Assembly (NCBI RefSeq): GCF_030159895.1
Contig: NZ_BSNI01000002.1
Span: 2,258,306-2,322,305, forward strand
DNA from: Maritalea porphyrae
GTDB taxonomy: Bacteria > Pseudomonadota > Alphaproteobacteria > Rhizobiales > Devosiaceae
DNA: 64,000 bases
Reading direction: 5' to 3'
Shown: one piece after another, positions 1-8,727 of the stretch
Numbering within the stretch: the stretch's first letter is position 1
Layout: the number at the start of each line of letters is the position of its first letter
Notes under the pieces: model-generated
The model's database searches: none
What the model was told of the DNA's origin: nothing
What the model saw: the letters and a program-made list of their open reading frames with translations, nothing else
Program-made: the position numbers and the translations under genes

Positions 1-1
1 A

Positions 2-214
2 TTTGTCCTTCGGCATCTCCTTCATTATCCCTCGACAAAATTTGATTTCCTATCGTGCAATGTTGATGATCTAACACTTCCTATGGTTCTTTTCTTCAGA
101 GCATTGGGGTTTAGTGTCATGACCTGGACCGTAAAAGACGAAGCCGATTTGCTTGCTGCACACACACATGCCGATCAAATTGTTTTTGAAGGCAGCATCA
201 CTACAATGATTTGA
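2..214 (+). CDS. Glycerophosphodiester phosphodiesterase, C-terminal fragment (5' end outside window)
   Basis: The open frame enters from the left edge and ends at TGA 212-214, giving the last 70 residues. The stretch GFSVMTWTVKDEADL followed by a hydrophobic QIVFEG strand is the typical last beta-alpha unit of the GDPD TIM barrel (family GlpQ/UgpQ), where a Trp-Thr-Val turn precedes the closing strand. The family hydrolyses glycerophosphodiesters to glycerol-3-phosphate and an alcohol. The catalytic His and Glu/Asp residues lie in the missing N-terminal part, so activity cannot be judged here. The next gene starts 10 bp downstream on the same strand, suggesting co-transcription. Confidence 0.75.
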   Translation, partial: FVLRHLLHYPSTKFDFLSCNVDDLTLPMVLFFRALGFSVMTWTVKDEADLLAAHTHADQIVFEGSITTMI

Positions 215-224
215 AAAGAACGAA

Positions 225-1376
225 GTGTCTGATCCCCAAAATCCAATCATTGCAAAGACTTTCGCCTCCGTCGCAGAGATTGGCGAATTGGATTGGAACG
301 CATGTGCAGGCGCTAGCAACCCCTTTGTGAAGTATGCGTTTTTTGATGCGCTTGAAAGATCCGGTAGCGCGACTTCCTTATCTGGCTGGCACCCTCAGCA
401 CATTGCAATTGTAGACGCGCACGATCAAGTCCAAGCGATCATGCCCGCCTATATCAAAAGCCACTCGCAAGGCGAATATGTTTTTGATCACGCGTGGGCC
501 GATGCCTATGCGCGAGCGGGCGGTAATTACTATCCAAAATTGCAAATAAGTGTGCCATTCACCCCTGCCTCCGCGCCAAAACTTTTGGTGCGCGGCGATG
601 CCCCCACTGCTGTAGCAAGCGCCCTGCCCGATGCAGCCGCATCTGCAACGGTTCAATTGGGTTGTTCTTCGGCACACGCGACTTTCTTGACAAAGGGCGA
701 ACTGGAAGTCTTCAAATCAAAAGGTTGGCTTGAACGCAATGATCAGCAATTTCATTGGTCGAACCGAAACTATTCAAGCTTTGACAATTTTCTGGAAACG
801 CTAACGTCGCGAAAACGCAAAGCCATCCGCAAGGAAAGACGCGAAGCACTGTCCGGTGGCATAGAAGTGCAATGGAAAACCGGAGAATCGATTACAGAAA
901 GTGATTGGGACGTGTTTTTTGAGTTTTACCAAGACACGGGAAATCGCAAATGGGGCTCGCCTTACTTAAATCGAACATTCTTTTCGATGATCGGTGAAAG
1001 TATGGGCAATGATGTTCTGTTGATGTTCGCCATCAAAGACGGACGAGCGATTGCAGGTGCGCTCAATTTCATCGGAGCAGATACGCTTTTTGGCCGATAT
1101 TGGGGGTGCAATACCCATGTGCCGTTTTTGCACTTCGAGCTCTGTTATTATCAAGCCATTGATTTTGCGATTAAACACGGCCTCGACCGCGTCGAGGCAG
1201 GCGCACAAGGCGGACACAAATTGGCTAGAGGATATGAACCCGTCACAACTTACTCCGCCCACTACATCGCTCACCCAGCATTCCGCGAAGCGATTGCCGA
1301 CTACTTGGAAAACGAACGAGAACATGTCGCCCTAGATCAGTTGGAAATGCGGGCCTATACGCCGTTCAAGAAATGA
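225..1376 (+). CDS. FemAB-like / GNAT-fold N-acyltransferase (COG3146, PF04339 type)
   Basis: This 383-residue protein resembles the peptidoglycan-recognition/acyltransferase family with a tandem GNAT fold. Recognisable parts are the basic segment SRKRKAIRKERREAL near residue 205, the FYQDTGNRKWGSPYL block near 240, and the EAGAQGGHKLARGYEP segment near 330, which is highly conserved in the family. The substrate is unknown; acyl or aminoacyl transfer is inferred from the fold only. The start is GTG at 225 with only a weak purine-rich stretch before it. No closer ATG would keep the N-terminal half. It sits 10 bp after the GDPD gene and 91 bp before the HIT gene. Confidence 0.8.
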   Translation: MSDPQNPIIAKTFASVAEIGELDWNACAGASNPFVKYAFFDALERSGSATSLSGWHPQHIAIVDAHDQVQAIMPAYIKSHSQGEYVFDHAWADAYARAGGNYYPKLQISVPFTPASAPKLLVRGDAPTAVASALPDAAASATVQLGCSSAHATFLTKGELEVFKSKGWLERNDQQFHWSNRNYSSFDNFLETLTSRKRKAIRKERREALSGGIEVQWKTGESITESDWDVFFEFYQDTGNRKWGSPYLNRTFFSMIGESMGNDVLLMFAIKDGRAIAGALNFIGADTLFGRYWGCNTHVPFLHFELCYYQAIDFAIKHGLDRVEAGAQGGHKLARGYEPVTTYSAHYIAHPAFREAIADYLENEREHVALDQLEMRAYTPFKK

Positions 1377-1467
1377 CCCGGGTTTTTGTTCTGCAATTGA
1401 CAAGAATCACGAAATTCTGCACCTGTAAGACAACAATTTTCGCTTCATCAAAGGCAAAGAGCGCACC

Positions 1468-1890
1468 ATGGCTGGCCATTACGATCCAAACAACATCTTC
1501 ACGAAAATCATTGCCGGCGACATTCCGAGCCACAAAGTGTTTGAGGACGATGTTTGTATTTCAATCATGGATATCATGCCCGAAAGCCGTGGGCATGTAT
1601 TGGTGATACCAAAACAAGGCTCACGCAATCTTATCGACGCTGACCCTGAAGTGCTTGGCGACGTGATGAAACGAGTTCAAAGTATTGCAGTTGCCGTAAA
1701 AAAGGCGATGCATGCAGACGGAATCCTATTGCGCCAATCAAGTGAAGAAGTTGCCGGACAAACTGTCTATCACCTGCACTTCCACATTATTCCTTGCTAT
1801 GCGGGTCAAAGGCGCAATCGACATGGCGAAGTAAAGACTTCTGAAGAAGATCTGATTGAGATCTGCGAACATATCAAATCATTTCTCTAA
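1468..1890 (+). CDS. HIT family nucleotide hydrolase
   Basis: This 140-residue protein carries the histidine triad HLHFHIIP, with His at residues 102, 104 and 106, the signature of HIT/HINT purine-nucleotide hydrolases and transferases. The N-terminal stretch NIFTKIIAGDIPSHKVFEDD and the PESRGHVLVIPK segment are also standard for the bacterial HinT-like branch. Length matches the family (110-145 residues). It is a soluble cytoplasmic enzyme; the likely substrates are AMP-linked phosphoramidates, known from the family and not shown here. It is the last gene of the plus-strand run and is followed after 1 bp by a symmetrical hairpin that it shares with clpA. Confidence 0.9.
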   Translation: MAGHYDPNNIFTKIIAGDIPSHKVFEDDVCISIMDIMPESRGHVLVIPKQGSRNLIDADPEVLGDVMKRVQSIAVAVKKAMHADGILLRQSSEEVAGQTVYHLHFHIIPCYAGQRRNRHGEVKTSEEDLIEICEHIKSFL

Positions 1891-1891
1891 G

Positions 1892-1919
1892 AAAAAAGGC
1901 CGGTCAATTGACCGGCCTT
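1892..1919. terminator. Bidirectional intrinsic terminator between HIT gene and clpA
   Basis: A perfect 24-bp palindrome lies at 1896-1919 (AAGGCCGGTCAA and its complement). On the minus strand it is followed directly by a run of six T, giving a textbook rho-independent terminator for clpA. On the plus strand it is followed by CTTCTTGTTGTT, a weaker T-rich tail for the HIT gene. Confidence 0.88.
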
Positions 1920-1926
1920 CTTGTTG

Positions 1927-4326
1927 TTAGCTCTTCTCTGGGCTTTTCTTTGGCTTCCGCTTGGGCGTTGATGGCACCCTTGCACTGCTCGATGTCGGCT
2001 TTTTGCGCGCTCGCTTGGTAATCGCTTTGCGCTTCTCCGGACCAGTAATGGCCTTTGGCTTGGCAGGCGTTGGCGGCAAGAACTTCAACACCAACTCATC
2101 CGCGCCGCGCTTAACATCCACTTTCACGGTGCCACCATTCTGCAATTTGCCGAACAGTACTTCATCCGCGAGCGGTTTCTTGATGTGCTCTTGGATCACG
2201 CGCCCCAGCGGACGTGCGCCCATTTGCTCATCATATCCTCGCGTAGCGATCCATTTGTTCGCCGCGGGCGTCAACTCAATGGTCACCCCACGCTCACCCA
2301 ACTGCGCTTCGAGTTGAATAACGAATTTTTCAACAACCTGCGAAACAACTTTGCCCGGCAAAGCCGCGAACGAAATAATCGCGTCCAAACGGTTTCTAAA
2401 CTCAGGTGTAAAGAAGGTTTTCAGCGCTTCTTCATCGTCACCGGTCCGCTTTTCATTTGTGAAGCCTACGGGCGCACGCGCAAGGTCAGCCGCACCAGCA
2501 TTCGACGTCATAATCAAAATGACATTGCGGAACATCACTTCCTTGCCATTGTGATCCGTCAGTTTACCGTGGTCCATTACCTGCAACAAAATGTTGAACA
2601 AGTCAGGGTGCGCCTTTTCAATTTCATCAAGCAAAACAACGCAGTGCGGGTTTTGGTCGACTCCATCTGTTAACAAACCACCTTGGTCAAATCCAACATA
2701 TCCAGGAGGTGCACCGATCAAACGAGAAACTGTGTGGCGCTCCATATATTCGGACATATCAAAGCGCAGCAACTCAACACCCAATGTGTCTGCAAGCTGC
2801 TTAGCAACCTCAGTTTTACCGACGCCAGTCGGACCGGTAAACAGATATGAACCAATTGGTTTTTCTGGCTCACGCAAACCAGCACGCGCCAATTTGATCG
2901 CAGACGATAGCGCATCAATCGCCTTGTCTTGACCAAATACAACCCGTTTCAAATTACTCTCAAGGCCAGAAAGCAACTCAGTATCCGACTTAGAAACTGA
3001 TTTCGGCGGGATTCGCGCCATTGTCGCAATTGTCGCTTCGATGTCCTCAACGTCGATCGTTTTCTTGCGCTCGTTTTCGGGCAGCAAACGCTGTGCCGCG
3101 CCGGATTCATCAACAACATCAATCGCCTTATCCGGCAGCTTGCGATCGTTGATATAGCGCGCACTCAGTTCCACCGCAGACTTAAGCGCCTCGTTGGTAT
3201 ATTCGACGTCATGATACTTCTCATAATAAGGCTTCAAGCCTTTCATGATATCAATTGCGTCAGGAACGCTAGGTTCTGCCACATCGATTTTTTGGAAGCG
3301 ACGTACAAGCGCACGATCTTTCTCAAAGAACTGACGATATTCCTTGTAAGTCGTTGAACCAATGCAACGAATTTCGCCGGACGCCAGGGCTGGCTTCAAG
3401 AGATTTGACGCATCAAGGGCACCGCCAGAGGTAGCGCCGGCACCAATAACCGTGTGAATTTCGTCAATGAACAAGATGCTGTCAGGCATTTTTTCAAGTT
3501 CTTTGACGACTGACTTCAAACGTTCTTCAAAGTCACCACGATAACGTGTTCCAGCAAGCAAAGCGCCCATATCTAGCGCAAAGATCGTCGCAGGCTTAAG
3601 CACCTCTGGTACATCACCTTCAACTATGCGCTTGGCTAATCCTTCAGCAATCGCTGTTTTGCCAACACCGGGATCACCCACATAAAGTGGGTTGTTTTTG
3701 GAACGACGACACAAGACCTGAATTGTGCGCTGCAATTCTGAAGCGCGTCCAATTAGTGGGTCAATCTTGCCAGATTCAGCTTTAACATTGAGATTAACGC
3801 AAAATTCGTCCAATGGTGACGAACCACCGGCGGCTTCGCCCTCGCCCTCTTCTTCGGCACCGCGTATCGGACGCGTCTCAGTTACACCAGATTTCGTGAT
3901 GCCGTGCGAAATGTAGTTTACCGCATCAAGCCGCGTCATTTCTTGCTGCTCGAGGAAATAGGCCGCATGGCTTTCCCGCTCAGCAAATATTGCAACGAGC
4001 ACATTGGCACCGGTTACTTCGTCACGACCAGATGACTGAACGTGAATAACTGCGCGTTGAATAACCCGTTGAAATGCAGCAGTTGGCGTTGAATCAACAT
4101 CACCATCAACAACAAGCGAAGACAGTTCGTCTTCAATAAACTCTTCTAGATCTTGGCGAAGCGACTCGCGATCAACTTCACATGCATCAAGCACGGCGAC
4201 CGCATCATCATCATCGGTTAGCGCTAGCAATAGATGCTCAAGCGTTGCCATTTCGTGCGCATGTTCACGCGCCAAATTCATGGCATTGTGTAGAGCCTTT
4301 TCCAAACCTCGGGAGAATGAAGGCAT
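1927..4326 (-). CDS. clpA: ATP-dependent Clp protease ATP-binding subunit ClpA
   Basis: This 799-residue AAA+ unfoldase feeds substrates to ClpP. In order there are an N-terminal repeat domain (1-145) that docks ClpS, an acidic/glycine linker near 155-170, AAA-1 with Walker [10 protein letters not shown] at about 217-225 and Walker B ILFIDE near 285, then AAA-2 with Walker [10 protein letters not shown] near 500. Sensor and arginine-finger regions ([20 protein letters not shown]) are present. The last 45-50 residues form a Lys/Arg/Pro/Ser-rich tail not needed for the AAA fold. AGGAG at the clpS stop sits just before the ATG, so translation is probably coupled to clpS. The terminator described at 1892-1919 ends the unit. 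Confidence 0.97.
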   Translation of the reverse strand: MPSFSRGLEKALHNAMNLAREHAHEMATLEHLLLALTDDDDAVAVLDACEVDRESLRQDLEEFIEDELSSLVVDGDVDSTPTAAFQRVIQRAVIHVQSSGRDEVTGANVLVAIFAERESHAAYFLEQQEMTRLDAVNYISHGITKSGVTETRPIRGAEEEGEGEAAGGSSPLDEFCVNLNVKAESGKIDPLIGRASELQRTIQVLCRRSKNNPLYVGDPGVGKTAIAEGLAKRIVEGDVPEVLKPATIFALDMGALLAGTRYRGDFEERLKSVVKELEKMPDSILFIDEIHTVIGAGATSGGALDASNLLKPALASGEIRCIGSTTYKEYRQFFEKDRALVRRFQKIDVAEPSVPDAIDIMKGLKPYYEKYHDVEYTNEALKSAVELSARYINDRKLPDKAIDVVDESGAAQRLLPENERKKTIDVEDIEATIATMARIPPKSVSKSDTELLSGLESNLKRVVFGQDKAIDALSSAIKLARAGLREPEKPIGSYLFTGPTGVGKTEVAKQLADTLGVELLRFDMSEYMERHTVSRLIGAPPGYVGFDQGGLLTDGVDQNPHCVVLLDEIEKAHPDLFNILLQVMDHGKLTDHNGKEVMFRNVILIMTSNAGAADLARAPVGFTNEKRTGDDEEALKTFFTPEFRNRLDAIISFAALPGKVVSQVVEKFVIQLEAQLGERGVTIELTPAANKWIATRGYDEQMGARPLGRVIQEHIKKPLADEVLFGKLQNGGTVKVDVKRGADELVLKFLPPTPAKPKAITGPEKRKAITKRARKKPTSSSARVPSTPKRKPKKSPEKS

Positions 4327-4335
4327 AGTTTACTC

Positions 4336-4689
4336 CTACTGTTTTTCCATTACGCACTGCAACGGATGTTGGTTTCTTTTGGCCGCGTCCATGACCTGAG
4401 TAACTTTCGTTTCTGCCACTTCGTACGGAAAAATGCCGCACTCCCCCACGCCGTGATTGTGCACATGCATTGTGATTGAAACTGCTTCGTCTTGGTTCTT
4501 ATTGAACACTTGCTGTAAAACAGCGATCACAAATTCCATCGGCGTATAGTCATCATTCAGCAACAATACGCGGTACAGCCCTGGTCTTTTGACCTTTGAC
4601 CGCGTTTTGGTTGCAACACCAATGCCATCACCAGAATCATCATCATTCTGATCATTCGAAGACAGGTAGATTTTATGCGTCTCGTTCAT
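4336..4689 (-). CDS. clpS: ATP-dependent Clp protease adaptor ClpS
   Basis: This 117-residue adaptor delivers N-degron substrates to ClpA. The core [20 protein letters not shown] begins near residue 40, and the conserved [21 protein letters not shown] segment follows. The NDD motif contacts the N-terminal residue of the client in known ClpS proteins. The first 35 residues are a polar, probably disordered arm rich in Asp and Ser. It lies directly upstream of clpA, with the stop codon and clpA ribosome-binding site overlapping, which is the usual clpS-clpA order. The start ATG at 4687-4689 is the only sensible one. Confidence 0.95.
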   Translation of the reverse strand: MNETHKIYLSSNDQNDDDSGDGIGVATKTRSKVKRPGLYRVLLLNDDYTPMEFVIAVLQQVFNKNQDEAVSITMHVHNHGVGECGIFPYEVAETKVTQVMDAAKRNQHPLQCVMEKQ

Positions 4690-4990
4690 AGCTAATTCGG
4701 TGTCGTTCTCTGCTAGTGAATCCTAGTTCCATTATGTATGCAAATTATGGCCAATGTTAAGACCACAACGGTCAAAAACTCACACCACAACATTTGCACA
4801 AGATGATTAAAATACGCTGCACTTTTTCAAACAAATCAAAACAATTTTACTCATTCGTAAGATGCCACCCGTATTTTGAACTCCAGAAGAATTTGCTCCC
4901 ACCGCCAACCAAGGCGGATTGGTTACGCGGAGCGTGTGTTTAGTATTGAGTACGGGCCTGCGTATCGGCCCGATTTGTATGGAGTACAGG
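4690..4990. promoter_or_regulatory. Divergent intergenic region between clpS and the D,D-carboxypeptidase gene
   Basis: About 300 bp without a gene. For clpS a possible sigma-70 promoter reads TTAACA (4755-4760, minus strand), an 18-bp spacer, then CATAAT (4731-4736); it is only a fair match. Close to the carboxypeptidase start there are two inverted repeats: CCGCC/GGCGG around 4900-4916, and CGGGCC-TGCGTATC-GGCCCG at about 4953-4972. The second would form a hairpin in the 5' leader about 10 bases before the GGAG ribosome-binding site. Nothing else recognisable was seen. Confidence 0.35.
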
Positions 4991-6601
4991 GTGGATTTCC
5001 TCTCTGATCTTTTAAATCGACGCCGCGCGTTCACGTCTATTTTGGCGTCCATTGTTCTCGTGATGACGACTGTATTGGCGCCCATGCCTGCGCAAGCTGC
5101 AAATCTGCGCAAATATGCAGGAATCGTTGTTGACGCGAAAACAGGCAAGACACTCTATTCATATGGTGCAGATTCGAAGCGATATCCAGCTTCTGTCACA
5201 AAAGTGATGACACTCTACATTGTTTTCGAAGAACTAGCGGCAGGTCGTCTAAAGCTTTCTTCAAAACTGACTGTTTCAAAATACGCAGCGTCCGCAGAGC
5301 CATCAAAGCTTTATTTGAAGCCCGGAACTTCAATCACAGTTTCCGACGCTATTCAGGCATTGGTCACTAAGTCAGCAAACGACGTCGCTCGCGTTGTTGC
5401 CGAAAACATATCAGGCTCTGTGCCAAAATTTGCCGATCGCATGACAAAGACTGCACGCGGTCTGGGCATGAGCCGCACGACTTACAAAAATCCGTCAGGT
5501 CTGCCAAATTCTGCGCAAATCACGACTGTTCGCGATCAGGCGCGTCTGGGAATGGCGATTTTCCAGCACTTCCCACAATATTTCAAATATTTCAAAACGC
5601 GCTCATTCCGCTATCGCGGCAACGCCTATGGCAATCACAATCGCCTTCTGGGCAATGTCAGGGGCGTTGATGGCATCAAAACGGGCTATACACGCGCGTC
5701 TGGCTTTAACTTGCTCACGTCCGCTCGGCACGGCAATCGTCACATTATTGTTGCCGGCTTCGGCTTTGATTCTGGTGGATCACGAAACACCAAGGTCACC
5801 CAACTAGTGAACAAGTATCTGCCAAAAGCGCATAAAGGCAGCTATTGGAAACAAGCCTCTATCGGAAAACCTGGTGTGGCTAGAGGCTCGGCGCCTGCAA
5901 TTGCTGTCGCTCTCAAAGGAACTCCACCAGCACGACCCGCTCACCTTGGTGGCGGCGTGCAAATTGCACAAGCTGTAACGCCACCGCCGGTTCCAGAGCC
6001 GCTTACCGTTGCTCTCAAGCCTGCGCCAGCAGCGCCTGCTCGAGAGGATGAGCAAATAGAAGTGGCTGCCGTTACCGAAATACCTACGCCGCCATCGCGG
6101 CCAGAAGACTTACTTGCAGGCACAAAACCACAACAACTTGGTGTAATCGCGATCAACCAGCAAGCCCCTGCACCACTACGTCAAACACTGGAACAAGCGA
6201 ACGCGTTCACGCCATTGGATTTGCTTGGCAACCTGATCAACCGAAACGGACCTTCAACTAGATCCGCACCACCAACACCGCCGCAAGGTCTAATTCCGCC
6301 TGGTAGTATTGATCCGCAAACAACTAGCGCGGTTCAAACGCCCAACACTCAGGCACCAAAAATCTGGGCGGTTCAAATCGGTGCAACCAGAGACCACGAT
6401 CAAGCAGACAAATTACTTGCATCAGCAAATCAGAAATTCGCGCTTTTGAAAGATTATCGCCCAACCATCCAAACCGTAACGCGTAATGGTCAGAGTTTTT
6501 ACCGCGCAAGATTTGTCGGTTTTACGGGTGAGGCAGAAGCAGCAATGGCGTGCGACGCCCTGAAAGAAAGAGACATTAAGTGTCTAGCCCTACCCGGCTA
6601 G
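4991..6601 (+). CDS. Secreted D-alanyl-D-alanine carboxypeptidase with C-terminal SPOR domain
   Basis: A penicillin-binding serine peptidase (S11 family) that trims the terminal D-Ala of peptidoglycan stem peptides. The three active-site motifs are SVTK (Ser at about residue 69), SAN near 128 and KTG near 230. A signal peptide of about 34 residues ends at AQA. A long Pro/Ala-rich linker follows the catalytic domain, and the last 80 residues form a SPOR domain, which binds denuded glycan at the division septum. The start is taken as GTG at 4991 because GGAG lies 6 bases upstream and the signal peptide then begins at once. ATG codons at 4979 and 4919 are also in frame but lack a ribosome-binding site. 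Confidence 0.9.
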   Translation: MDFLSDLLNRRRAFTSILASIVLVMTTVLAPMPAQAANLRKYAGIVVDAKTGKTLYSYGADSKRYPASVTKVMTLYIVFEELAAGRLKLSSKLTVSKYAASAEPSKLYLKPGTSITVSDAIQALVTKSANDVARVVAENISGSVPKFADRMTKTARGLGMSRTTYKNPSGLPNSAQITTVRDQARLGMAIFQHFPQYFKYFKTRSFRYRGNAYGNHNRLLGNVRGVDGIKTGYTRASGFNLLTSARHGNRHIIVAGFGFDSGGSRNTKVTQLVNKYLPKAHKGSYWKQASIGKPGVARGSAPAIAVALKGTPPARPAHLGGGVQIAQAVTPPPVPEPLTVALKPAPAAPAREDEQIEVAAVTEIPTPPSRPEDLLAGTKPQQLGVIAINQQAPAPLRQTLEQANAFTPLDLLGNLINRNGPSTRSAPPTPPQGLIPPGSIDPQTTSAVQTPNTQAPKIWAVQIGATRDHDQADKLLASANQKFALLKDYRPTIQTVTRNGQSFYRARFVGFTGEAEAAMACDALKERDIKCLALPG

Positions 6602-6639
6602 AAAAGTACCGCATGAGTAAATAGTATCGGAGTAACTCA

Positions 6640-6921
6640 ATGCATGATTTAGAACAGCTAAAGGCATTGGCGAGTTTTGAGCCAAAATCTGAATTAGCTT
6701 CAAGCGACGCCAACAAGCGCAAATCGACTTTGTTACGCATTGCGCAAAACATTGCCGAACGCAGCCAGCAAAGCTCAGTTGCTGAAATGCTCAATTCCGT
6801 CATGGCAATATCTGCAAGAACACGTCGCGTGTTGCATGAGCCAGTAAATGTTGAATTGGATGTATTCAATCAGGATGGATCGCGCGCCGTTGTCCTAGAG
6901 TTTGGGCACTGCGAACGCTAA
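6640..6921 (+). CDS. Uncharacterised 93-residue protein
   Basis: The frame is preceded by CGGAG 8 bases before the ATG and is the only good candidate in this stretch, so I take it as a real gene. The product is hydrophilic with no signal peptide or membrane segment: an N-terminal helical half rich in Lys, Ser and Gln (LRIAQNIAERSQQSSVAEM) and a short beta-prone C-terminal half (VNVELDVFNQDGSRAVVLEF). I do not recognise the family. It follows the SPOR-carboxypeptidase by 38 bp on the same strand and converges with mipZ, so a link to envelope growth or division is possible from position alone. Confidence 0.6.
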   Translation: MHDLEQLKALASFEPKSELASSDANKRKSTLLRIAQNIAERSQQSSVAEMLNSVMAISARTRRVLHEPVNVELDVFNQDGSRAVVLEFGHCER

Positions 6922-6924
6922 CAC

Positions 6925-6948
6925 TGTGGGCGGCTAGTTTGCCGCCAC
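6925..6948. terminator. Possible bidirectional hairpin between the 93-residue gene and mipZ
   Basis: TGTGGGCGGC pairs with GCCGCCACA around a TAGTTT loop, with one bulged base. It lies across the two convergent stop codons. Neither side has a clear T run, so termination strength is uncertain. Confidence 0.4.
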
Positions 6949-7836
6949 ATGTTGAAATGCCTCGTTTTCCATGACCCGCGCCCGCCACTCTTCTCTGCGG
7001 GCCCGTCTCTCTTCGATACGTTCGCGAACAGGCAGGTTTAGCGCGTCTACTAGCTTTCGATACTCTTGACGCGCACTCACTTGAGAAACACCGCCACCAA
7101 GTAAAACCTCATCGCTTGCCGGATCAAAGACGGTCAATCCAGAAGAAAAAAGAGACCTGAACGCAACACGTTCAGCAATACCCTCAGCCATTCGGCACCC
7201 AAGCCGATTTGAGATTCTTTCAATTGCGGACTGCACATTACGCATATTGCGAGAAGACAGTGACGCGATCCGGTTGCGCACAATGACCCAATCAATTGTA
7301 CGCCCATCAAGCGCCAAACGTTCTTTACGTGATTGCTGCACCAAACGCGCATAGTGGTTGATCGAGCGAATTTCCAGCGTAACTGGATCAACATCCGCCA
7401 ACACATCCAAGTCGATCAAGCTGTCATTAACAGGCGTGACCAGTGTATCGGCCAGCGAATGACTTAGTCGTGTGAGATGAGTATCGAAACCGGGGGTGTC
7501 AACAATCAAGAAGTCTGCGTGTTTTTCAACTTCCCCAACCGCCTGCCGGAAAAGAGAAAACTCAATCCGCTCTTTCTCTTTTTGACTGTCAGAACGTGCA
7601 ATCGGCAAATGATAATGCGTCGTATGCGGAATACGAACACCATGCTTGCGCGCCCAATTGCGCCGGTTCTTCACATAGTGGGTAAAGGTTTGCTGACGAC
7701 TATCGGTATCGATTGTTGCGACATTGTAGCCTTGATAGAGCAATTGGATGGCAAGATGGAACGCCGTCGTGGTTTTACCCGACCCTCCCTTTTCATTGCC
7801 CAGCACAATCAAATGTGCTCCAGACCGCTCAAGCAT
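6934..7836 (-). CDS. mipZ: Division-plane positioning ATPase MipZ
   Basis: This 300-residue ParA-type ATPase has the deviant Walker A KGGSGKTT at residues 16-23, the switch-I segment TIDTDSRQQT near 41 and Walker B FLIVDTPGFD near 109. Its specific MipZ-like features are the ATP-contacting FTHYVKNRRNWARKHG helix after switch I and the long Arg/Glu-rich C-terminal helix (RERIEERRARREEWRARV). In alphaproteobacteria MipZ forms a polar gradient through ParB and blocks FtsZ assembly away from midcell. The ATG at 7834-7836 is preceded by GAGGGAT. A possible promoter lies upstream. Confidence 0.93.
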   Translation of the reverse strand: MLERSGAHLIVLGNEKGGSGKTTTAFHLAIQLLYQGYNVATIDTDSRQQTFTHYVKNRRNWARKHGVRIPHTTHYHLPIARSDSQKEKERIEFSLFRQAVGEVEKHADFLIVDTPGFDTHLTRLSHSLADTLVTPVNDSLIDLDVLADVDPVTLEIRSINHYARLVQQSRKERLALDGRTIDWVIVRNRIASLSSRNMRNVQSAIERISNRLGCRMAEGIAERVAFRSLFSSGLTVFDPASDEVLLGGGVSQVSARQEYRKLVDALNLPVRERIEERRARREEWRARVMENEAFQHVAAN

Positions 7837-7858
7837 TTATTATCCCTCGTTAGCCAAC

Positions 7859-7887
7859 GCAATATTGCCGATAGTATGGGCTTTCAA
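7859..7887 (-). promoter_or_regulatory. mipZ: Possible sigma-70 promoter of mipZ
   Basis: On the minus strand TTGAAA (7882-7887) is followed by a 17-bp spacer and TATTGC (7859-7864), about 20 bases before the mipZ ribosome-binding site. The -10 is a moderate match only. Confidence 0.35.
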
Positions 7888-7940
7888 CAAGACAGATTTT
7901 ATAGTTAATGAAATCTAACTTAATGATTGAGGTAAACGCG

Positions 7941-8369
7941 TTAAATAAGTCCTAACTCGGCAAGCGCTTGTGCCATCTCCTCGGGTGGCTTTTCCTCGCC
8001 ATCGTGGGCTACCAAATCATTGGGCGCATCTTCTGGTTTTAGGTACCGCCAACCCTGAAATGGTCGCTTAGGCTGAGGCACTGTGGCAATCAACTCTTGG
8101 TCCATCACAATGTCGCAAAAAGGTCGTCCATCAGGCTGCGTGCCCGCCTCAAGGCCGACAATACGTTGACGGCATTGGATTTTGCCACCAAACACCCAAT
8201 AGATTGAACCGCCATCTAGCAACTCTGCTTGGCGCTTTGGCATCATCCGCGTGCGGTGCCAAGCATAACCATCGGCGCGACCCAATCCACTTTGAACTAG
8301 CGCCGCGCGATATGATGCAAGCCCTTCAATGGAAGATGTGCCGACTGAGAGTTTGATGAGATGAATCAT
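7941..8369 (-). CDS. DUF1489 family protein
   Basis: This 142-residue protein matches my memory of DUF1489 (PF07370), a family found almost only in alphaproteobacteria. Features are MIHLIKLSVG at the N-terminus, the TRMMPKRQAELLDGGSIYWV block near residue 40, the RQRIVGLE segment near 66 and RPFQGWRYLKPEDAPNDL near 102. No function is established for the family. It has no signal peptide or transmembrane segment and is likely cytoplasmic. It precedes mipZ on the same strand with about 100 bp between them, so they probably have separate promoters. Confidence 0.85.
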   Translation of the reverse strand: MIHLIKLSVGTSSIEGLASYRAALVQSGLGRADGYAWHRTRMMPKRQAELLDGGSIYWVFGGKIQCRQRIVGLEAGTQPDGRPFCDIVMDQELIATVPQPKRPFQGWRYLKPEDAPNDLVAHDGEEKPPEEMAQALAELGLI

Positions 8370-8403
8370 AAAGTGAATCTTGCAAGCTTAGAAAGAACAA
8401 ACA

Positions 8404-8444
8404 AGCCAAAAAGAAGGGGCGCAGATCATTTTCGATCGCGCCCC
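8404..8444 (-). terminator. Intrinsic terminator after the 33-residue peptide gene
   Basis: On the minus strand a stem GGGGCGC plus GATC, with one bulged base, closes around a six-base loop (8416-8444). It is followed by CTTCTTTTTGG. It lies 40 bp past the stop codon of the small gene at 8484-8585, which supports that gene being transcribed as a separate unit. Confidence 0.75.
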
Positions 8445-8483
8445 GTTCAACTGATGTCAGCTGACTTAATGTCTTCTAAGACA

Positions 8484-8585
8484 CTAGCCGCCGACGATGA
8501 CTGATACGAGTAGTCCAACTGACAGCAGACAAATAAATGTCCAAGTCGCTGCCCGCCAACATACCGCCTTAGATTGGCTGCGCAT
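8484..8585 (-). CDS. Small single-pass membrane peptide, 33 residues
   Basis: A short frame with an AGGAG ribosome-binding site 6 bases before its ATG (8583-8585), a following terminator, and a candidate promoter TTGCCA-17-TATGTC about 70-100 bases upstream. The peptide starts MRSQSKAVCWRAATWT and continues into one hydrophobic helix ending VSVIVGG. It has a positive, Cys-containing N-terminus and no C-terminal tail, which suggests an N-in membrane peptide. The beginning faintly resembles DUF2061 proteins (a KA-x-WR motif before a helix), but the rest of that domain is missing. Function is unknown. The set of expression signals around so short a frame is the main reason to believe it. Confidence 0.65.
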   Translation of the reverse strand: MRSQSKAVCWRAATWTFICLLSVGLLVSVIVGG

Positions 8586-8727
8586 GCAGTCTCCTATTTC
8601 TGTTTCGCCCCTCTGATATCGCTTTTCAGCGCCACCAGAGCCTTAAGACATAATTAATTATAAGCCCTATGGCAAGCGTTAGTCGCGAACGCATGGCTGC
8701 TGTGCATAAAATGGTGAACAACTTCGC

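Noticed and set aside
2185-2673. 162-codon plus-strand frame opposite clpA
   Set aside because: It lies wholly inside a conserved clpA AAA-2 region and has no start signals.
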